Shown piece by piece: positions 10,631 to 25,600 of a stretch of DNA of 64,000 bases. Source of the stretch: Pseudeuparius sepicola. Lineage: Eukaryota; Arthropoda; Insecta; Coleoptera; Anthribidae. A program made the translations under genes and the position numbers. The notes beneath the pieces were generated by a model. That model worked only from the letters and a program-made list of their open reading frames with translations, did not search any database and had not been told where the DNA came from. The stretch's first letter is position 1, and every line of letters begins with the position of its first letter. The DNA lies in NCBI GenBank assembly GCA_963920635.1, contig OY987299.1, positions 19,353,901-19,417,900 on the forward strand, read 5' to 3'.

Positions 10631-13600
10631 CTGTAAAACAATATAACAATTATTTAGTGTAAATCAGAGTAGACCTAGGCTTCCGTTTTTTTCAAGTTTT
10701 TGACTCATTCTTGGCAGCCTTATTTCTTTACTACTGTATTTTCAAAATTAAGATTAGTTTACTCATGACTTTCTTTTTGTTTTTCACCACAAATACTACA
10801 GGGTGGTTCACTTTTATGTGGTAGGACTTTAACATAAGATAGAAAAAGATAATCTAAAATGAAAATTTTATATCAACATATATCGGGGAAAGCTTAGTTT
10901 CCGAGATACAGGGCGTTGAAGTGTTGGAAAAAATATGAAGTATTTTTTACACTGTCCGAACCAGTGGAGATATTTAAACCAAATTTGATGTGTAGTACCA
11001 CCTTTTTGACTACGATATTTAGTGATAATATGAAGGTCCTGAAATAACCAGTGGTGGAGTTATGGGTTTTCACTATCACTAAATTTAAAAAGTAATTAGT
11101 ACGGACCTGTCTCACATCAACGTAATTTTTTTTTTTCGTAAAGTTCTTTCAATTCTCTACAAAAAGTGTATCTTGACATTTTTTTGTATCTGCCACGGTT
11201 GTGTAGCAAATAAATTATTTCGTTTCCATCTCAGCCTTTTTTGCCTAAAAATGTGTTTTCTAAGATTATTGATAAATATCGCAAATAACAGAAATTAATT
11301 AATTAACAGCTATTTTATTTTTAATTTTATGGAAACAATTTTAAAAATAAACTGGCACTTGGTTTGAGGTACATTACTTTATTATCATTTTAACATTTTT
11401 ATCAAATCTGTATTATTTGTTAATAATTTTTATAATTCTAAATTTGTACAACATTCAACAATTGTTCAAAATGTGATCCATTCTGTTGCACACATAATTC
11501 ACTTCGACGCCTAACGGATTGAACAGCATCGATTAAATTGCCATTTCTCAATTCATCGCACGCATTTCTGATACGATCAATAAGTTGTTCCCTTGTTTCT
11601 ACAGGAGTCGCCTAGACTTGTTCTTTTAAAAATCCCCATACGAAGAAGTCCAGAGGTGTTATGTCCGGAGAACGTGGTGGCCAAGCGACCGGTCCCCCTC
11701 GTCCGATCCACCTATTTGGAAAGTTATTATTTAACCAGTTCCTCACATTTCGGTGAAAATGTGCAGGACAGCCGTCAAGTTGGAACCAAGCCAACAATCT
11801 TAAGTTTAAAGGAATGTCTTCCCACATATTATTATGCTCAGCTACTAAAAACTCCAAAAAATTGTCACCATTCACTCGCTGTGGCAAAAAAAAGGGTCCA
11901 AACAGATGATGGTTGTACAGTCCAATCCAAACATTGACACTAAATTCGACCTGAAAATTTCTTGGCCGGATTGCATGTGGGTTTTCTTGTGCCCAAATAT
12001 GCTGATTATGAAAGTTTACTACTCCACGACGAGTAAAACACGACTCGTCCGTCCATAAAATGTTATTTAAAAATTGTCTATTTCCTTCAATTGACTCCAA
12101 AATCCATCGGCAAAACACTAATCTTCTTTCTGCATCGCCGGGCCTTAAACCTTGTACGGGTTGTAGATGATACGCATGCCTGTGATCTCTTTTTAAAGCT
12201 CGCAAAATTGCAGACTTTGAAACACGTAGGGCCACTGACACTCTTCTGCTACTTGTTGTAGGATTCCTATCGAATTCAGGAAGAATCTCATTGTTGCGTC
12301 TGACTTGTTGGATATTGTTTTCATTTCCTCGTTCGACGATTCTAGTTCTCAGACCGCGAGTTCTGAATTGCCGGTGCATGTTAACAAACACCGAGGGACG
12401 CGGATGGCGCCTATTTGGAAATCGCCTCCGGTATTCTCTAGCTGCTTCCGCAGAGTTCCCATTTGCAACTCCATAGCAGAAATGGATGTCAGCCTGCTCT
12501 TCATTTGTAAATTGGAACGGCATTTTAATTATTAACAAAGACAAACTGCGGCGCTGCTACGTTCATCTACTGGATGACAGATTATTGTATTATTAACTGT
12601 CAATAAGATTTTCTTTTCCATGGCACACTTATCTTCACCAGTACGGCGATGCAGAAAGGACATTAGTATTTTGCCGATGGATTTTGTAGTCAAAGGAAAT
12701 AAGACAATTTTTAAATAACATTTTATGGGCGGAAGAATCATGTTTTACTCGTCGTGGTATAATTTAGAATTCTACAAATTTAGAATTATAAAAATTATTA
12801 AGAAGTAATACAGATTTGATAAAAATGTTAAAATGATAATAAAGTAATGTACCTCAAACCAAGTGCCAGTTTATTTTTAAAATTGTTTCCATAAAATTAA
12901 AAATAAAATAGCTGAATCCGATAAGTGTTCCATAATTAATTTCTGTTATTTGCGATATTTATCAATAATCTTAGAAAACACATTTTTAGGCAAAAAAGGC
13001 TGAGATGGAAACGAAATAATTTATTTACTACACAACCGTGGCAGATACAAAAAAATGTCAAGATACACTTTTTGTAGAGAATTGAAAGAACTTTACGAAA
13101 AAAAAATTTACGTTGATGTGAGACAGGTCCGTACTAATTACTTTTTAAATTTAGTGATAGTGAAAACCCATAACTCCACCACTGGTTATTTCAGGACCTT
13201 CATATTATCACTAAATATCGTAGTCAAAAAGGTGGTACTACACATCAAATTTGGTTTAAATATCTCCACTGGTTCAGACAGTGTAAAAAATACTTCATAT
13301 TTTTTCCAACACTTCAACGCCCTGTATCTCGGAAACTAAGCTTTCCCCGATATATGTTGATATAAAATTTTCATTTTAGATTATCTTTTTCTATCTAATG
13401 TAAAAGTCCTACCACATAAAAGTGAACCACCCTGTATATAAATACGATAGAAATATCGAAAATGCATTTTCGTAATTACAGCTAATTTGACACATGTTTA
13501 CGACATCATCTTAGTTCGAGACCAAGCAAGAACGAAGTTTTTATCGTTTACGTCGGACACACTGTATATTGATATGAAATTTTGCTACAAAGAAAAACTG

Positions 13601-16600
13601 ACTCGCCCTGTATAGTATCCCTTGAAGTTTGTGGCCTGTCTGGAATGTATATCTTGAAGAGCATCCAAGGTATGCATTTATTATCTTAAGCTTATGATGC
13701 AATAACTATACAAAAAGGATCATACCACGGCAGGATTTTGTAGCACACCTTGAATATTTCTCACACATCCGCACATACTTAATCATATTATAGCTACTTC
13801 TTGCCTGTAATTAGGTAAATAGGAGATAAGTATGCGCATAAAATCTTTTTTTTTTTCAATGAGTGGTTCAAATTTCCACAATTGGGGCATTCCAGCTTAT
13901 TAATGTTTATGTAATGTTCTCTTTTCATGATTTGGCATATTCCTCAAAGAACCTCACCTTGTTGTTCATGTTTAAGATACAATGGATCCACGTTGAAGGC
14001 ATCTACTAACCAGGACGGTTCCTTCAGCCACATTGCTGAACAGTCGAAATTGACCAGCATCCATTTGTGAGGATTAAAGTTGAAGGAGTCTGCACATTCA
14101 ATTCCCTTCATGAGGTATCTAAAAAATAAACGTTTAATAATATTTCCCAGAAAATAAGCTTATCTTTAACCTGTATTCTGGGCATATAAATGCTGATCCT
14201 GCATATGCAGCGTCGACATGCAACCACACGTTGTTTTCATTGCAGACTGGACCAATTTCATCCAAACGATCAAATGCGCATGATGATGTCGTTCCCAGAG
14301 TTGCAACTGCCTGTAAAATAAATAATTGGTAAAATAGTTATTTTTGTTACAGTACCTAAAATGAAGCTTTCCAGGATGAATCATTGCTGTTTCCGGACGA
14401 GGCGTTAGCCGAGTCCGGAATAGCAGATGAGTCCTGAAAAACTTCTTTTAGGTACGTGTGACAAACACTATTTTTTTGTCATAGGCTACCAAAATTTTGT
14501 TATTATGCTTTTTACAATTCTTCAGAACGCTTAAATTTGCAAATTTTCCAAATCATAATGTTCTAAAAAGTTGGCTTAGAAATTGATATCGTAGCAACAA
14601 GTTTGCTTATTTGATAATTTTGTCATGTCATTCATTCATTCATTTAGGGAAAAGGTCGAAAAAGAAGCATTTTATGGACTTAAATGAGTCTGTAAAATAG
14701 CAATTTTTGGGAGCGTATGACAAAAAATATATACGTATTATTCATTCGTGAGTTATTTTTAGTTCTATAGTTTCTAGCGAAGCAATTTTGTTTCATTTCC
14801 TAAAGAGATCAGATCTTAAAATTCTTAAATATCTTACATAATATTTGAAGTACATTTTTAATTGTATCCTACTTTCTGTGTCAAAATGTTCAGTCTTTTA
14901 TGGATCAACCTTTTGTACGGTATACTATTTTTTGTTGGATAAACTTTATTAATTTATCGTTAGTTTTGCATATAACAAAAAACATAAATGGGATACATTT
15001 AAAATGTAGGTATCTGATTTCACACCCTTGCTGTTTGAGGTTAATACGAAACAATGCAAATCACACAAAAATCCTTCGTTACCTGTTAAAATTGGGAACA
15101 CTTAAAACGTAGTTTTGCAACTAAAAATTAAGAAATCGCCACCGGCACATATTTTTACGTATTGCTTACCTGCGCGACGTATAGAATTCAAGGTAACTTG
15201 AAATTAGAGAGCGAAGCAATACAATCAAGTAACCATTCGGATTTAGAGATAATTTTAATTAGGTTTATCAAGGCAAAATATGCAATTTGATCTAGTAGAT
15301 CAGTGCAACAGTTTTTCGTCATAAATTCACAAATTTATTGCAGTGGAATGAATAGGAACAAATCAATTTAGCAATGGTTTTAATTTAGCCAGAGAAAAAT
15401 CATACCTACATATATAAACAACAATAATTAAAATGAATAGGAACTTTAAAATTCAATTGCTCGGCAAACCATTAAATTTTTCATTTTGAAAATTGTATTG
15501 TTTACTGTTTCTGAATGGATATTTCTTAATGCTTAATAATATAATCAGTAGTAAAATGTTAATAACTTTTAATTATAAGTGGTTAATAGTCTGTAAAAAT
15601 GTAGTAGGGCAGCTTTTCGCCATATTTATTTATCGTATATAAAGTTAGTTTTTTAATTATTTTTTGTAAAGTTGAAACAAGTGCACTGGATATAATAAAA
15701 TAACAGTGGCGGTATGAATTTTTATGTATTTACGTATTCGCTGAATGCCACACCGTTCTTTAAAATTTGGGCACTTACATAAAATGGAATAAGTCCTGCT
15801 TGAATGTCCTCTTTAATGGCTTTGGCTAACGTAGCTCCTCTTAACTTATTCGACTGATCAGATTGTAGCGATCTCAGTTTTATTCCTCCGAGAAGTCCGG
15901 CTCGCTCTACCGACGAATGGCTTTGGCCTGTGGGAATAGTTTATCTTTAGAATCTAATACGGAATATGGCTTACTTAAAAACATAATGCTATTGTGAAGA
16001 TTATTATTATGTAATATTATCTGAAAAACGATGCGATTGGAAGAAATAACTTTCACAATATACGATTTAAGTGGCTTTGTTTGGAAAAATCAGGTACCGA
16101 GATACTCCAAGAACGAGGGGCGGTTGAAAAAGGTATCGACAGATTTCATGTAAAAGGGGGTAAAATGTACAGCAGTGGAAAATGTTCATACTATAGCAGT
16201 TTTAATTACGACAAATTTAAAAAGAATTGCCTTAAGGGTAGGTACTTGAAATTTTGTTTAAAGTACCAGCTTGATATTTTGGGGTTTAATGTTTATTTTA
16301 TGTATGAGTTTTTTTATTATTATATTATAGAAAGTATTTCCCATGGGAGTTCTAGGTACTGTTCACATTTGTATAGTGGTGTTGATAAATGCTCGTGAAC
16401 ATTTTCAGTTTTGACACCAGTAATATAATGTTTATTGTCACACTGCAATCCCTACTCTTTATTGTTTATCATCTGCACATCGAATGAACTGCTCTTTTAA
16501 AAATCATTCAGATTTCCTGCCCATTTGCCAGAAGCTAGTTAGCTACTTATCAGAGGCTAGTTATCTAGTTATTATTTTTACCTACTAGCACATATTATTA

Positions 16601-19600
16601 TGTTATTTCTGATAAGAAAGATGTTATTTAAACTATTATCATTTCTAGAGCATGCAATAATTTGTTCTATTTATTTAGTATCTAATAAATAATGCATAAT
16701 ATTTGTTTCAGATATGAACGTGTTGCGAGTTGAGTTCAGTAACGTCGTGGATAATTTGATTTTTTACTACAAACGTATCAAATTGTTTTCATGGAAACGA
16801 CACAAATTTGCACATAGCATTTGGACACTTATTTCACTTGTTCAGCCTGTTTTTAGTCGAAAAAAGTGAACTAATAAATCCTGCTTGTTACTTGCATATA
16901 CAGGGTGTTCCGGAACGATGTGCAAATATTTGGAGAAAGTGTTCTACAAGTGGTTTTAAGGAGGGTGTTTTATGCACAATTTTGTTAGATTTTATACGTG
17001 AACACCCGGTACCTAGAAATTTATTGTTGTGTCTCGAGCTATAAAAATTACATCGATGAATTCTAATATGCTCGTCAACTCGAGGCCAACGATAAAGACA
17101 GGCCATGGCGCTAACGCATAATCGCGTAGTCGCACGTGACCAACTTAGTCCTATATAATAAAAGGCATTTTTGGAGATAAGTAAAAAAAACAAATTCCGT
17201 AACAATTTGGCGAGTTTTCTTTCATCTATTATATTATTGGTTTTGTTGAATTGTTTAACTTTCTTCACTTCTTCACTTAAGGGTTTTTTAGAAATTAAAT
17301 CTCAGTTGGAATTTGACGAATCCATTTTTGGCGCAAATTTTCATCCCGAGGAAAAGCAAATGTTGTTATGGTGACATTTTCTTCCTGGCTTTTGTAATAT
17401 GTATAAATAAATTATAAACAGACCCAATATTTGGTATTTAGGTTATTTGTTACGAAATAAAAATAAAAACTCACTTGAGTATACTGTACATATTGACGAG
17501 GTTCCAGTTGATCGGTAGCGGGAAAGACCGAATAGGAATAGGGGGGGTGTCGACAACGAAAATCCTCGAGTACGTTACAACACTGATTTATTTCGCACAA
17601 GGTGAATGGTGAATACAAAATTGACAAACCCGAACGTGGTCAACGGAAACGGCTTCCAGCCACCCGGACCGTCTGAACTCGCGGATCTCCCGTAAGCAGT
17701 TCACCTGTCTGTGTCTCAGGCTCCACTGTCCATTCCGGTGGGAGAATTCCCCTTACAGCGCTCAGGCGTCGGCGCGAGCGGCACCAATTAAATACTCCTG
17801 GACGGCACGGCTTCCACCCAGAGGCCATAATAACACCTGGACGTTTCCCCTCCGCCAGGACACACGCGCACTAGACACAAACTTGTTTCTAAAATATAAA
17901 CTAAGACTTTTAAAACACTTTAAACATTTAAAACTTCTCAAAACCCAAGCTGCCGCTTTCAGTTATGTGACAAATGACACATAACGTCCGACTAAGATGG
18001 TCACGTGATTTTTGTGCGCCATGGCCTGTCTTTATCGTAGACCTCGTTGTCAACTTACATGACGTGTATCCGACAAGCTTTGGGATGATATCTCCGTCCT
18101 TGGCGTCGGGATGCTTCTTCTTGTACTCGGCTACCGCTCGTGATTTCGCGCCGAGCAGAGCTACCAAGGTAGCTTCGCTGGCAGTACCCTGGATGACACC
18201 GCCCCCTTTGCCACCAGAACAGGCGAGGAACTCGGCGGGCAGGCCCAGCATCTTCCCCAGCCAGTCCATCATCACCACCTCCAGTTCCGTGCAGGCTGGA
18301 CTGGCAATCTGAAGGACCGATGTTCATAGGTGGTTAGGACAGATTGATGCCGATAGGGCTAATAAAATTATGACGTTGTGACAATCTTAGTGCATACTAT
18401 GAAATTCTCGTAAGTAATATCATAAGGGCGCATCTAATTTTTCCGAAAAGAATCGAGAAACACGTTGCTAAATAATATTTTAACAAGAAGCATGAGTGCT
18501 GGTGGCAACAAAAATCCGAGTCGAAGACGAGGATTTTTGCACCTGCACGAATGCATTTTATTAAAAATATATTACTTAGCATTGTGTTTGTTTGGATTTT
18601 TTTCACAGGAAAAATTAGATGCCCGAATGGTAGTTGACAAGACTATTTCATGAGTATAACAGATTATTCTGCATACACATAGCTTACAAAACATACTACC
18701 TAAAACAACAGCTGTCAAGTTTTGCCGCGGGTAATTTCGAAAAAACGGCTGACAGGTGCTGTCATACAGTTATTCCATCTAGAAACCATTTGTAATTCGT
18801 TTGTGATTGTGGAAATTAAGACAAAGGAAATAGTCGGTAAAAATTTAACATGTGGTGCTAACTATTTATGAATTTCAGAACCCAATATATAATGTGTCCC
18901 CGGATTGTTTGGACGTCTCTTTCAAAATTTCAAAATAATAGACCTACTTTGATTTGGAATTTGGATGTTCGGCACCAAAAGGTAAATCTCGATATTTTAT
19001 ATATAACCATTGAATCCCGCCGTAAGGAAGGTGTTCGCATATCGCCATCCATACAAATTGTTAACATCAAGTATAATAGGTACCTACCATACTTGAAAAG
19101 TTCATTAGGATCATACTTCTTCTTACATTTATTATTTGCGTGTAAATATCTATTACAACACTGACTTATATTACCCCGTATCCTTTTCGAAAAACATTAA
19201 AATATCGATATCCAAATTTATATTACAATAAGACCACCGGAAAATAGTGCTTTGCTGGTCGAGCCGATACTTCTATTCTCCTGGACCTACATAAATGGTA
19301 ACTGAAGAATTTTTGGTTATTCTGTGGTAAAGGTATTGGGAATAACCTTTGAGCATGGAAGTCACATTGTGTGCGAATGTTTTTGAATTTTTATTCGGTC
19401 CCCTTTACTAACTTAACATGTCCCATCTCTCCGTTCCCTTTCTGTCTGATCCTAAAACATGAAAGGCATTAATTCTATAGCCGCTTCCAAGCCCCATTTC
19501 CTCTTCTTTCATAATAACTCAAGCGTGTTAGGGGATGACAAATGCAGCAGGTTCAAAGGGATGATTCTACTACAGTATTGTACAGGGTGATTCAGTGTTT

Positions 19601-22600
19601 ATTCGGAAAAGTTTGTCAGTGCATTAAGCACCTCAAAACGTGAAAAAAAGTTCATATAAACTTATACCGAAAAATTTGTCGTTTTTGAGATACAGAATGT
19701 TGAATTTTCAAGAAAATATCGTTTATTTTTATAACGTCTGACTTCCGACTCGTCCGACAGATTTGAACCAAACTTGGTTCCATTATGGTTTGAGAATTTC
19801 ATAATTTTGTAGAAATGTAGGCTTAATAAAATTGTTAATTTTGTAATGCTCTCATTTTTTCTAGTTTCTAAGGTGAAGGTGGAGCAATGCCGAAGAAAAA
19901 TTGAATATGTGACCAAACCGTAGATTAAGAAAAATACCAAGAGATGCTTTTTGTAGCAAATTCAACCGTCTTTCTAATGGCTACTTCAATTTTCATTTTT
20001 CAGGACCGTACTATATTTTTTTAATTTACATGAACGTGAACCCCATAAATCCGCCACTGGTGGCTTGAGGAGCTTAAAATTCCCATTAAATTCGAAAACC
20101 ATAATGGAAGTGTTGTGTACCAAATTCGGCTCAAATCTATCCGACGAATCGGAAGTTATAAAAATAAACGATTTTTTCTTTAAATTTCAACATTCTGTAT
20201 CTCGAAAATGATAAGATTTTTACATATATTTATATGAACTTTTTTTCATATTTTGAGGTGCTTAATGCACTAAAAAAGTTTCCCGAATAAAAACTTAATC
20301 CCCTTATACAATAACATTATTATTATTGTTATTATTAACATAAATAACCCAGATTATTTCTTAGTAAACCCCATATTTTTTATACAGTGCCCGCCAAAAA
20401 GTCTGCACCATATGCGAAAATTTTTTAGTAAATAACTTACGGAAAATTTGCTTGCGGCATCAGGTTTTGCTTGCTCTAGAACCAAAATTTACATAATCAA
20501 ATGTTGTGACGTACTCTTTTTTATATGTCAAATTTGACATTAATGAAAAAAATGTCCGAAAAATGGGCTTATTTAACCGAATTTCGAAAAAAGTCATAAG
20601 AAAAATATGTTTCTTTCGCAATTTTATACCCCTGTGCAAAATTTCATGAGCATACTACGATTTTCATATTTTGCCCTTTGTTGCCCTTTTCCGTATTTGT
20701 TAATCCATAAAAGTCGATCCTATGCAATTTAAAACACTCATTGACTGAATACATACTGCACAATACTTAGTTTACGGTCTAAATATCCGTCTTTTCTTTT
20801 TTTTTGCAAAAAAATTAAAATGAAGGCTTGTTGAAGAAGCACGCTTGGTGCAAAACTGATCTCATTTTTACAGATAAACACATAAATTCGATTTACAAAC
20901 TTCTTTCTATAGAAAATGGTTGTAAAAACACACAAATATTTCTGTCATGCTGATCTGATCAGAAATCTTAGTATTCTCTTGAAATTTTGCACAGGGGTAT
21001 AAAATTGCGAAAAAAACATATTTTTCTTATGACTTTTTTCGAAATTCGGTTAAATAAGCCCATTTTTCAGACATTTTTTTTTAATTAATGTCAAATTTGA
21101 CATATAAAAGAGACTACGTCACAAAATTTGATTGTGTCAATTTGGGTTCTAGAGCAAGCAAAACCTGATGCCGCAAATAAATTTTCCGTAAGTTATTTAC
21201 TAAATATTTTTCCCATATGGTGCAGACTTTTTGGCGGGCACTGTATAATATTCTTATTTGTTTAGAATGGCATCAAATTTGATTGGGTGGCTTACGAATC
21301 TCACCTTTTATAGGACTGCCATATCTTTGGCGATTTCCGATTATTTTAATCGATATGATTTCTTGGAAACGTTTGAAGTTTAATGTTTTACTTTGCCACT
21401 TAGACTGTTTAAATATTTACAACAAAATTTAAAAAAAAGGAACCGAACGATGGTCGTTGACGACGTTATTGCAGAACCATATAATGGCATTATTGTATTG
21501 TTATCGGTATTGAAAATACTGTACCTATAACTACTAATGTTCATTTTCAAAATTGCACTTACCCATGTAAAGCCGATGCAGGCGATCGCTCCGCTCAAAA
21601 TGTCCGCTACAATGGCTGGATAAGAATTTGCCGTAGGGAAATAAGCGTGGAATTTAGGTGAATGCCAGTGAGTTACCTGCAACAAAAGGAATAGATTAAA
21701 ACACAAACAATAAAAACTTCTTTTTCAAGTGTACACATCAGTGGCGGCTCGTGGGTTAATGCGCGTGGGGGGGTATGTTTTGAAAATACAAAAAAACACA
21801 TTCGTGGACAATTTAAAAAAATAGATGAGTACGGAGGTAGGTACCTAATTCCGGCATAACTTTTTTTAGAAGTATTTACGTATTTTGTGCATAATTAATA
21901 TAAAATGTGCATAAAACCATTATTCCCGTTTTTTCTCGCGTTTTTTTTATTAATAACGCAAAATCCGTAATTTGTATACTAAAAAAATCTAAGCCGTGGT
22001 AGGTATGTACTTACCCCTTCTCGATGTTTATTATACAGGGTGGTTCACTTTTATGTGGTAGGACTTTAACATTAGATAGAAAAAGATAATCTAAAATGAA
22101 AATTTTATATCAACATATATCGGGGAAAGCTTAGTTTCCGAGATACAGGGCGTTGAAGTGTTGGAAAAAATATGAAGTATTTTTTACACTGTCCGAACCA
22201 GTGGAGATATTTAAACCAAATTTGATGTGTAGTACCACCTTTTTGACTACGATATTTAGTGATAATATGAAGGTCCTGAAATAACCAGTGGTGGAGTTAT
22301 GGGTTTTCACTATCACTAAATTTAAAAAGTAATTAGTACGGACCTGTCTCACATCATTTTTTTCGTAAAGTTCTTTCAATTCTCTACAAAAAGTGTATCT
22401 TGACATTTTTTTGGATCTGCCACGGTTGTGTAGTAAATAAATTATTTCGTTTCCATCTCAGCCTTTTTTGCCTAAAAATGTGTTTTCTAAGATTATTGAT
22501 AAATATCGCAAATAACAGAAATTAATTATGGAACACTTATCGGATTCAGCTATTTTATTTTTAATTTTATGGAAACAATTTTAAAAATAAACTGGCACTT

Positions 22601-25600
22601 GGTTTGAGGTACATTACTTTATTATCATTTTAACATTTTTATCAAATCTGTATTATTTCTTAATAATTTTTATAATTCTAAATTTGTAGAATTCTAAATT
22701 ATACCACGACGAGTAAAACATGATTCTTACGCCCATAAAATGTTATTTAAAAATTGTCTTATTTCCTTTGACTACAAAATCCATCGGCAAAATACTAATG
22801 TCCTTTCTGCATCGCCGTACTGGTGAAGATAAGTGTGCCATGGAAAAGAAAATCTTATTGACAGTTAATAATACAATAATCTGTCATCCAGTAGATGAAC
22901 GTAGCAGCGCCGCAGTTTGTCTTTGTTAATAATTAAAATGCCGTTCCAATTTACAAATGAAGAGCAGGCTGACATCCATTTCTGCTATGGAGTTGCAAAT
23001 GGTAACTCTGCGGAAACAGCCAGAGAATACCGGAGGCGATTTCCAAATAGGCGCCATCCGCGTCCCTCGGTGTTTGTTAACATGCACCGGCAATTCAGAA
23101 CTCGCGGTCTGAGAACTAAAATCGTCGAACGAGGAAATGAAAACAATATCCAACAAGTCAGACGCAACAATGAGATTCTTCGTGAATTCGATAGGAATCC
23201 TACAACAAGTAGCAGAAGAGTGTCAGTGGCCCTACGTGTTTCAAAGTCTGCAATTTTGCGAGCTTTAAAAAGAGATCACAGGCATGCGGATCATCTACAA
23301 CCCGTACAAGGTGTAAGGCCCGGCGATGCAGAAAGAAGATTAGTGTTTTGCCGATGAATTTTGGAGTCAATTGAAGGAAATAGACAATTTTTAAATAACA
23401 TTTTATGGACGGACGAGTCGTGTTTTACTCGTCGTGGAGTAGTAAACTTTCATAATCAGCATATTTGGGCACAAGAAAACCCGCATGCAATCCGGCCAAG
23501 AAATTTTCAGGTCGAATTTAGTGTCAATGTTTGGATTGGACTGTACAACCATCATCTGTTTGGACCCTTTTTTTTGCCACAGCGAGTGAATGGTGACAAT
23601 TTTTTGGAGTTTTTAGTAGCTGAGCATAATAATATGTGGGAAGACATTCCTTTAAACTTAAGATTGTTGGCTTGGTTCCAACTTGACGGCTGTCCTGCAC
23701 ATTTTCACCGAAATGTGAGGAACTGGTTAAATAATAACTTTCCAAATAGGTGGATCGGACGAGGGGGACCGGTCGCTTGGCCACCACGTTCTCCGGACAT
23801 AACACCTCTGGACTTCTTCGTATGGGGATTTTTAAAAGAACAAGTCTATGCGACTCCTGTAGAAACAAGGGAACAACTTATTGATCGTATCAGAAATGCG
23901 TGCGATGAATTGAGAAATGGCAATTTAATCGATGCTGTTCAATCCGTTAGGCGTCGAAGTGAATTATGTGCGTGCAACAGAATGGATCACATTTTGAACA
24001 ATTGTTGAATGTTGTACAAATTTAGAATTATAAAAATTATTAAGAAATAATACTAGATTTGATAAAAATGTTAAAATGATAATAAAGTAATGTACCTCAA
24101 ACCAAGTGCCAGTTTATTTTTAAAATTGTTTCCATAAAATTAAAAATAAAATAGCTGAATCCGATAAGTGTTCCATAATTAATTTCTGTTATTTGCGATA
24201 TTTATCAATAATCTTAGAAAACACATTTTTAGGCAAAAAAGGCTGAGATGGAAACGAAATAATTTATTTACTACACAACCGTGGCAGATACAAAAAAATG
24301 TCAAGATACACTTTTTGTAGAGAATTGAAAGAACTTTACGAAAAAAAAATTACCTTGATGTGAGGCAGGTCCGTACTAATTACTTTTTAAATTTAGTGAT
24401 AGTGAAAACCCATAACTCCACCACTGGTTATTTCAGGACCTTCATATTATCACTAAATATCGTAGTCAAAAAGGTGGTACTACACATCAAATTTGGTTTA
24501 AATATCTCCACTGGTTCGGACAGTGTAAAAAATACTTCATATTTTTTCCAACACTTCAACGCCCTGTATCTCGGAAACTAAGCTTTCCCCGATATATGTT
24601 GATATAAAATTTTCATTTTAGATTATCTTTTTCTATCTAATGTTAAAGTCCTACCACATAAAAGTGAACCACCCTGTATAAAAATAAATGGTAAATAGAT
24701 AAGTAAAAACTTTAGTAAAATTGTTTTGAAGCTATGAAGTACTTTGAAGAATGCAGGTACGGAATTATTGTTTTTAATTCTTTTTTATATTCATATTTTA
24801 TGTGAAGTCTAGTCTTCTGTTTTTCTCCGAAATGTAATGCTCTATGTTCTATAACTTTTAACTACGTTCATTAAGTGTTTCCTGGTAAATTTACTTTTTC
24901 ACAGGCCGTAGGTACCTCAAAAATTCGGAAACCTTGTATAAATACAAACAGATTTTTTTAAATATTTTGTGCAACGCTCTATAAAAAAAATTGTGAATAA
25001 AATTATATAGCTGTTGCGTCAGTGTAGAGATATTATGCGAATTATGGTTTTTATTTATTACTCTTTTTACTTTAACAATAATTGCCGCTGACTGCGTTGA
25101 CATTAATTGACTATAACACGTATTATTAATATGTATGTAATTGTTCCATTTATCATAACATCACTTTGTCTCTTGAGGAATTATAATAATACAGGGTGTC
25201 CAGAAATTGTGCGTCAGAATTTCGGAGGGCGATTCTACACGAAAAATTAACGCCACAAAGTTCTATACCATTTTTTCGAAAGCTCAAAATTGACGGAGAT
25301 ACAGGGCGCGAAAGAATAACATTTTTTTACTTTTTGACATCTCAAAATTTATAACATAACATCATGTTGTTTCCAAGGAAACTAAAGCGTTTGTTTTCAA
25401 GGCTTGCTTTGTTAAATAAAATACCTAAATAAAATAAGAATTTCTAATTATTTATGTTTAAAGTGGTTTTTCTCGGAAACGGTCCATTTTAACGTGATGC
25501 AATAAGAGGACCTTTTTTAAAGAGATTTTGATGCTTTTTAATAAACAGCCATCCAAATTTATAAAAATTTTCAAACAAAAAAGTTCTAAGTCATTTTCTT

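Larger units (their letters stand above)
10799..13434. mobile_element. 2636-bp long-TIR Tc1/mariner (DD41D) element, copy 1
   Basis: It begins CAGGGTGGTTCACTTTTATG after TA and ends with its complement before TA. The TIRs are about 650 bp (10799-11447 and 12764-13434). It carries a transposase pseudogene on the - strand and an antisense transposase fragment at 12644-12757. It is nearly identical to 22036-24676 but in opposite orientation. It sits in Ddc intron 7. Confidence 0.93.
22036..24676. mobile_element. 2641-bp long-TIR Tc1/mariner (DD41D) element, copy 2
   Basis: It is nearly identical to 10799-13434 and inverted relative to it; TA-flanked, TIRs of about 650 bp. It lies in Ddc intron 2. 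Its transposase is on the + strand, opposite to Ddc transcription. Confidence 0.93.

Noticed and set aside
10894..11115. Repeated ~73-residue frame in all four TIR arms of the DD41D elements
   Set aside because: It is the translation of the inverted arm itself; it lies in opposite orientation at the two ends and has no recognisable domain.
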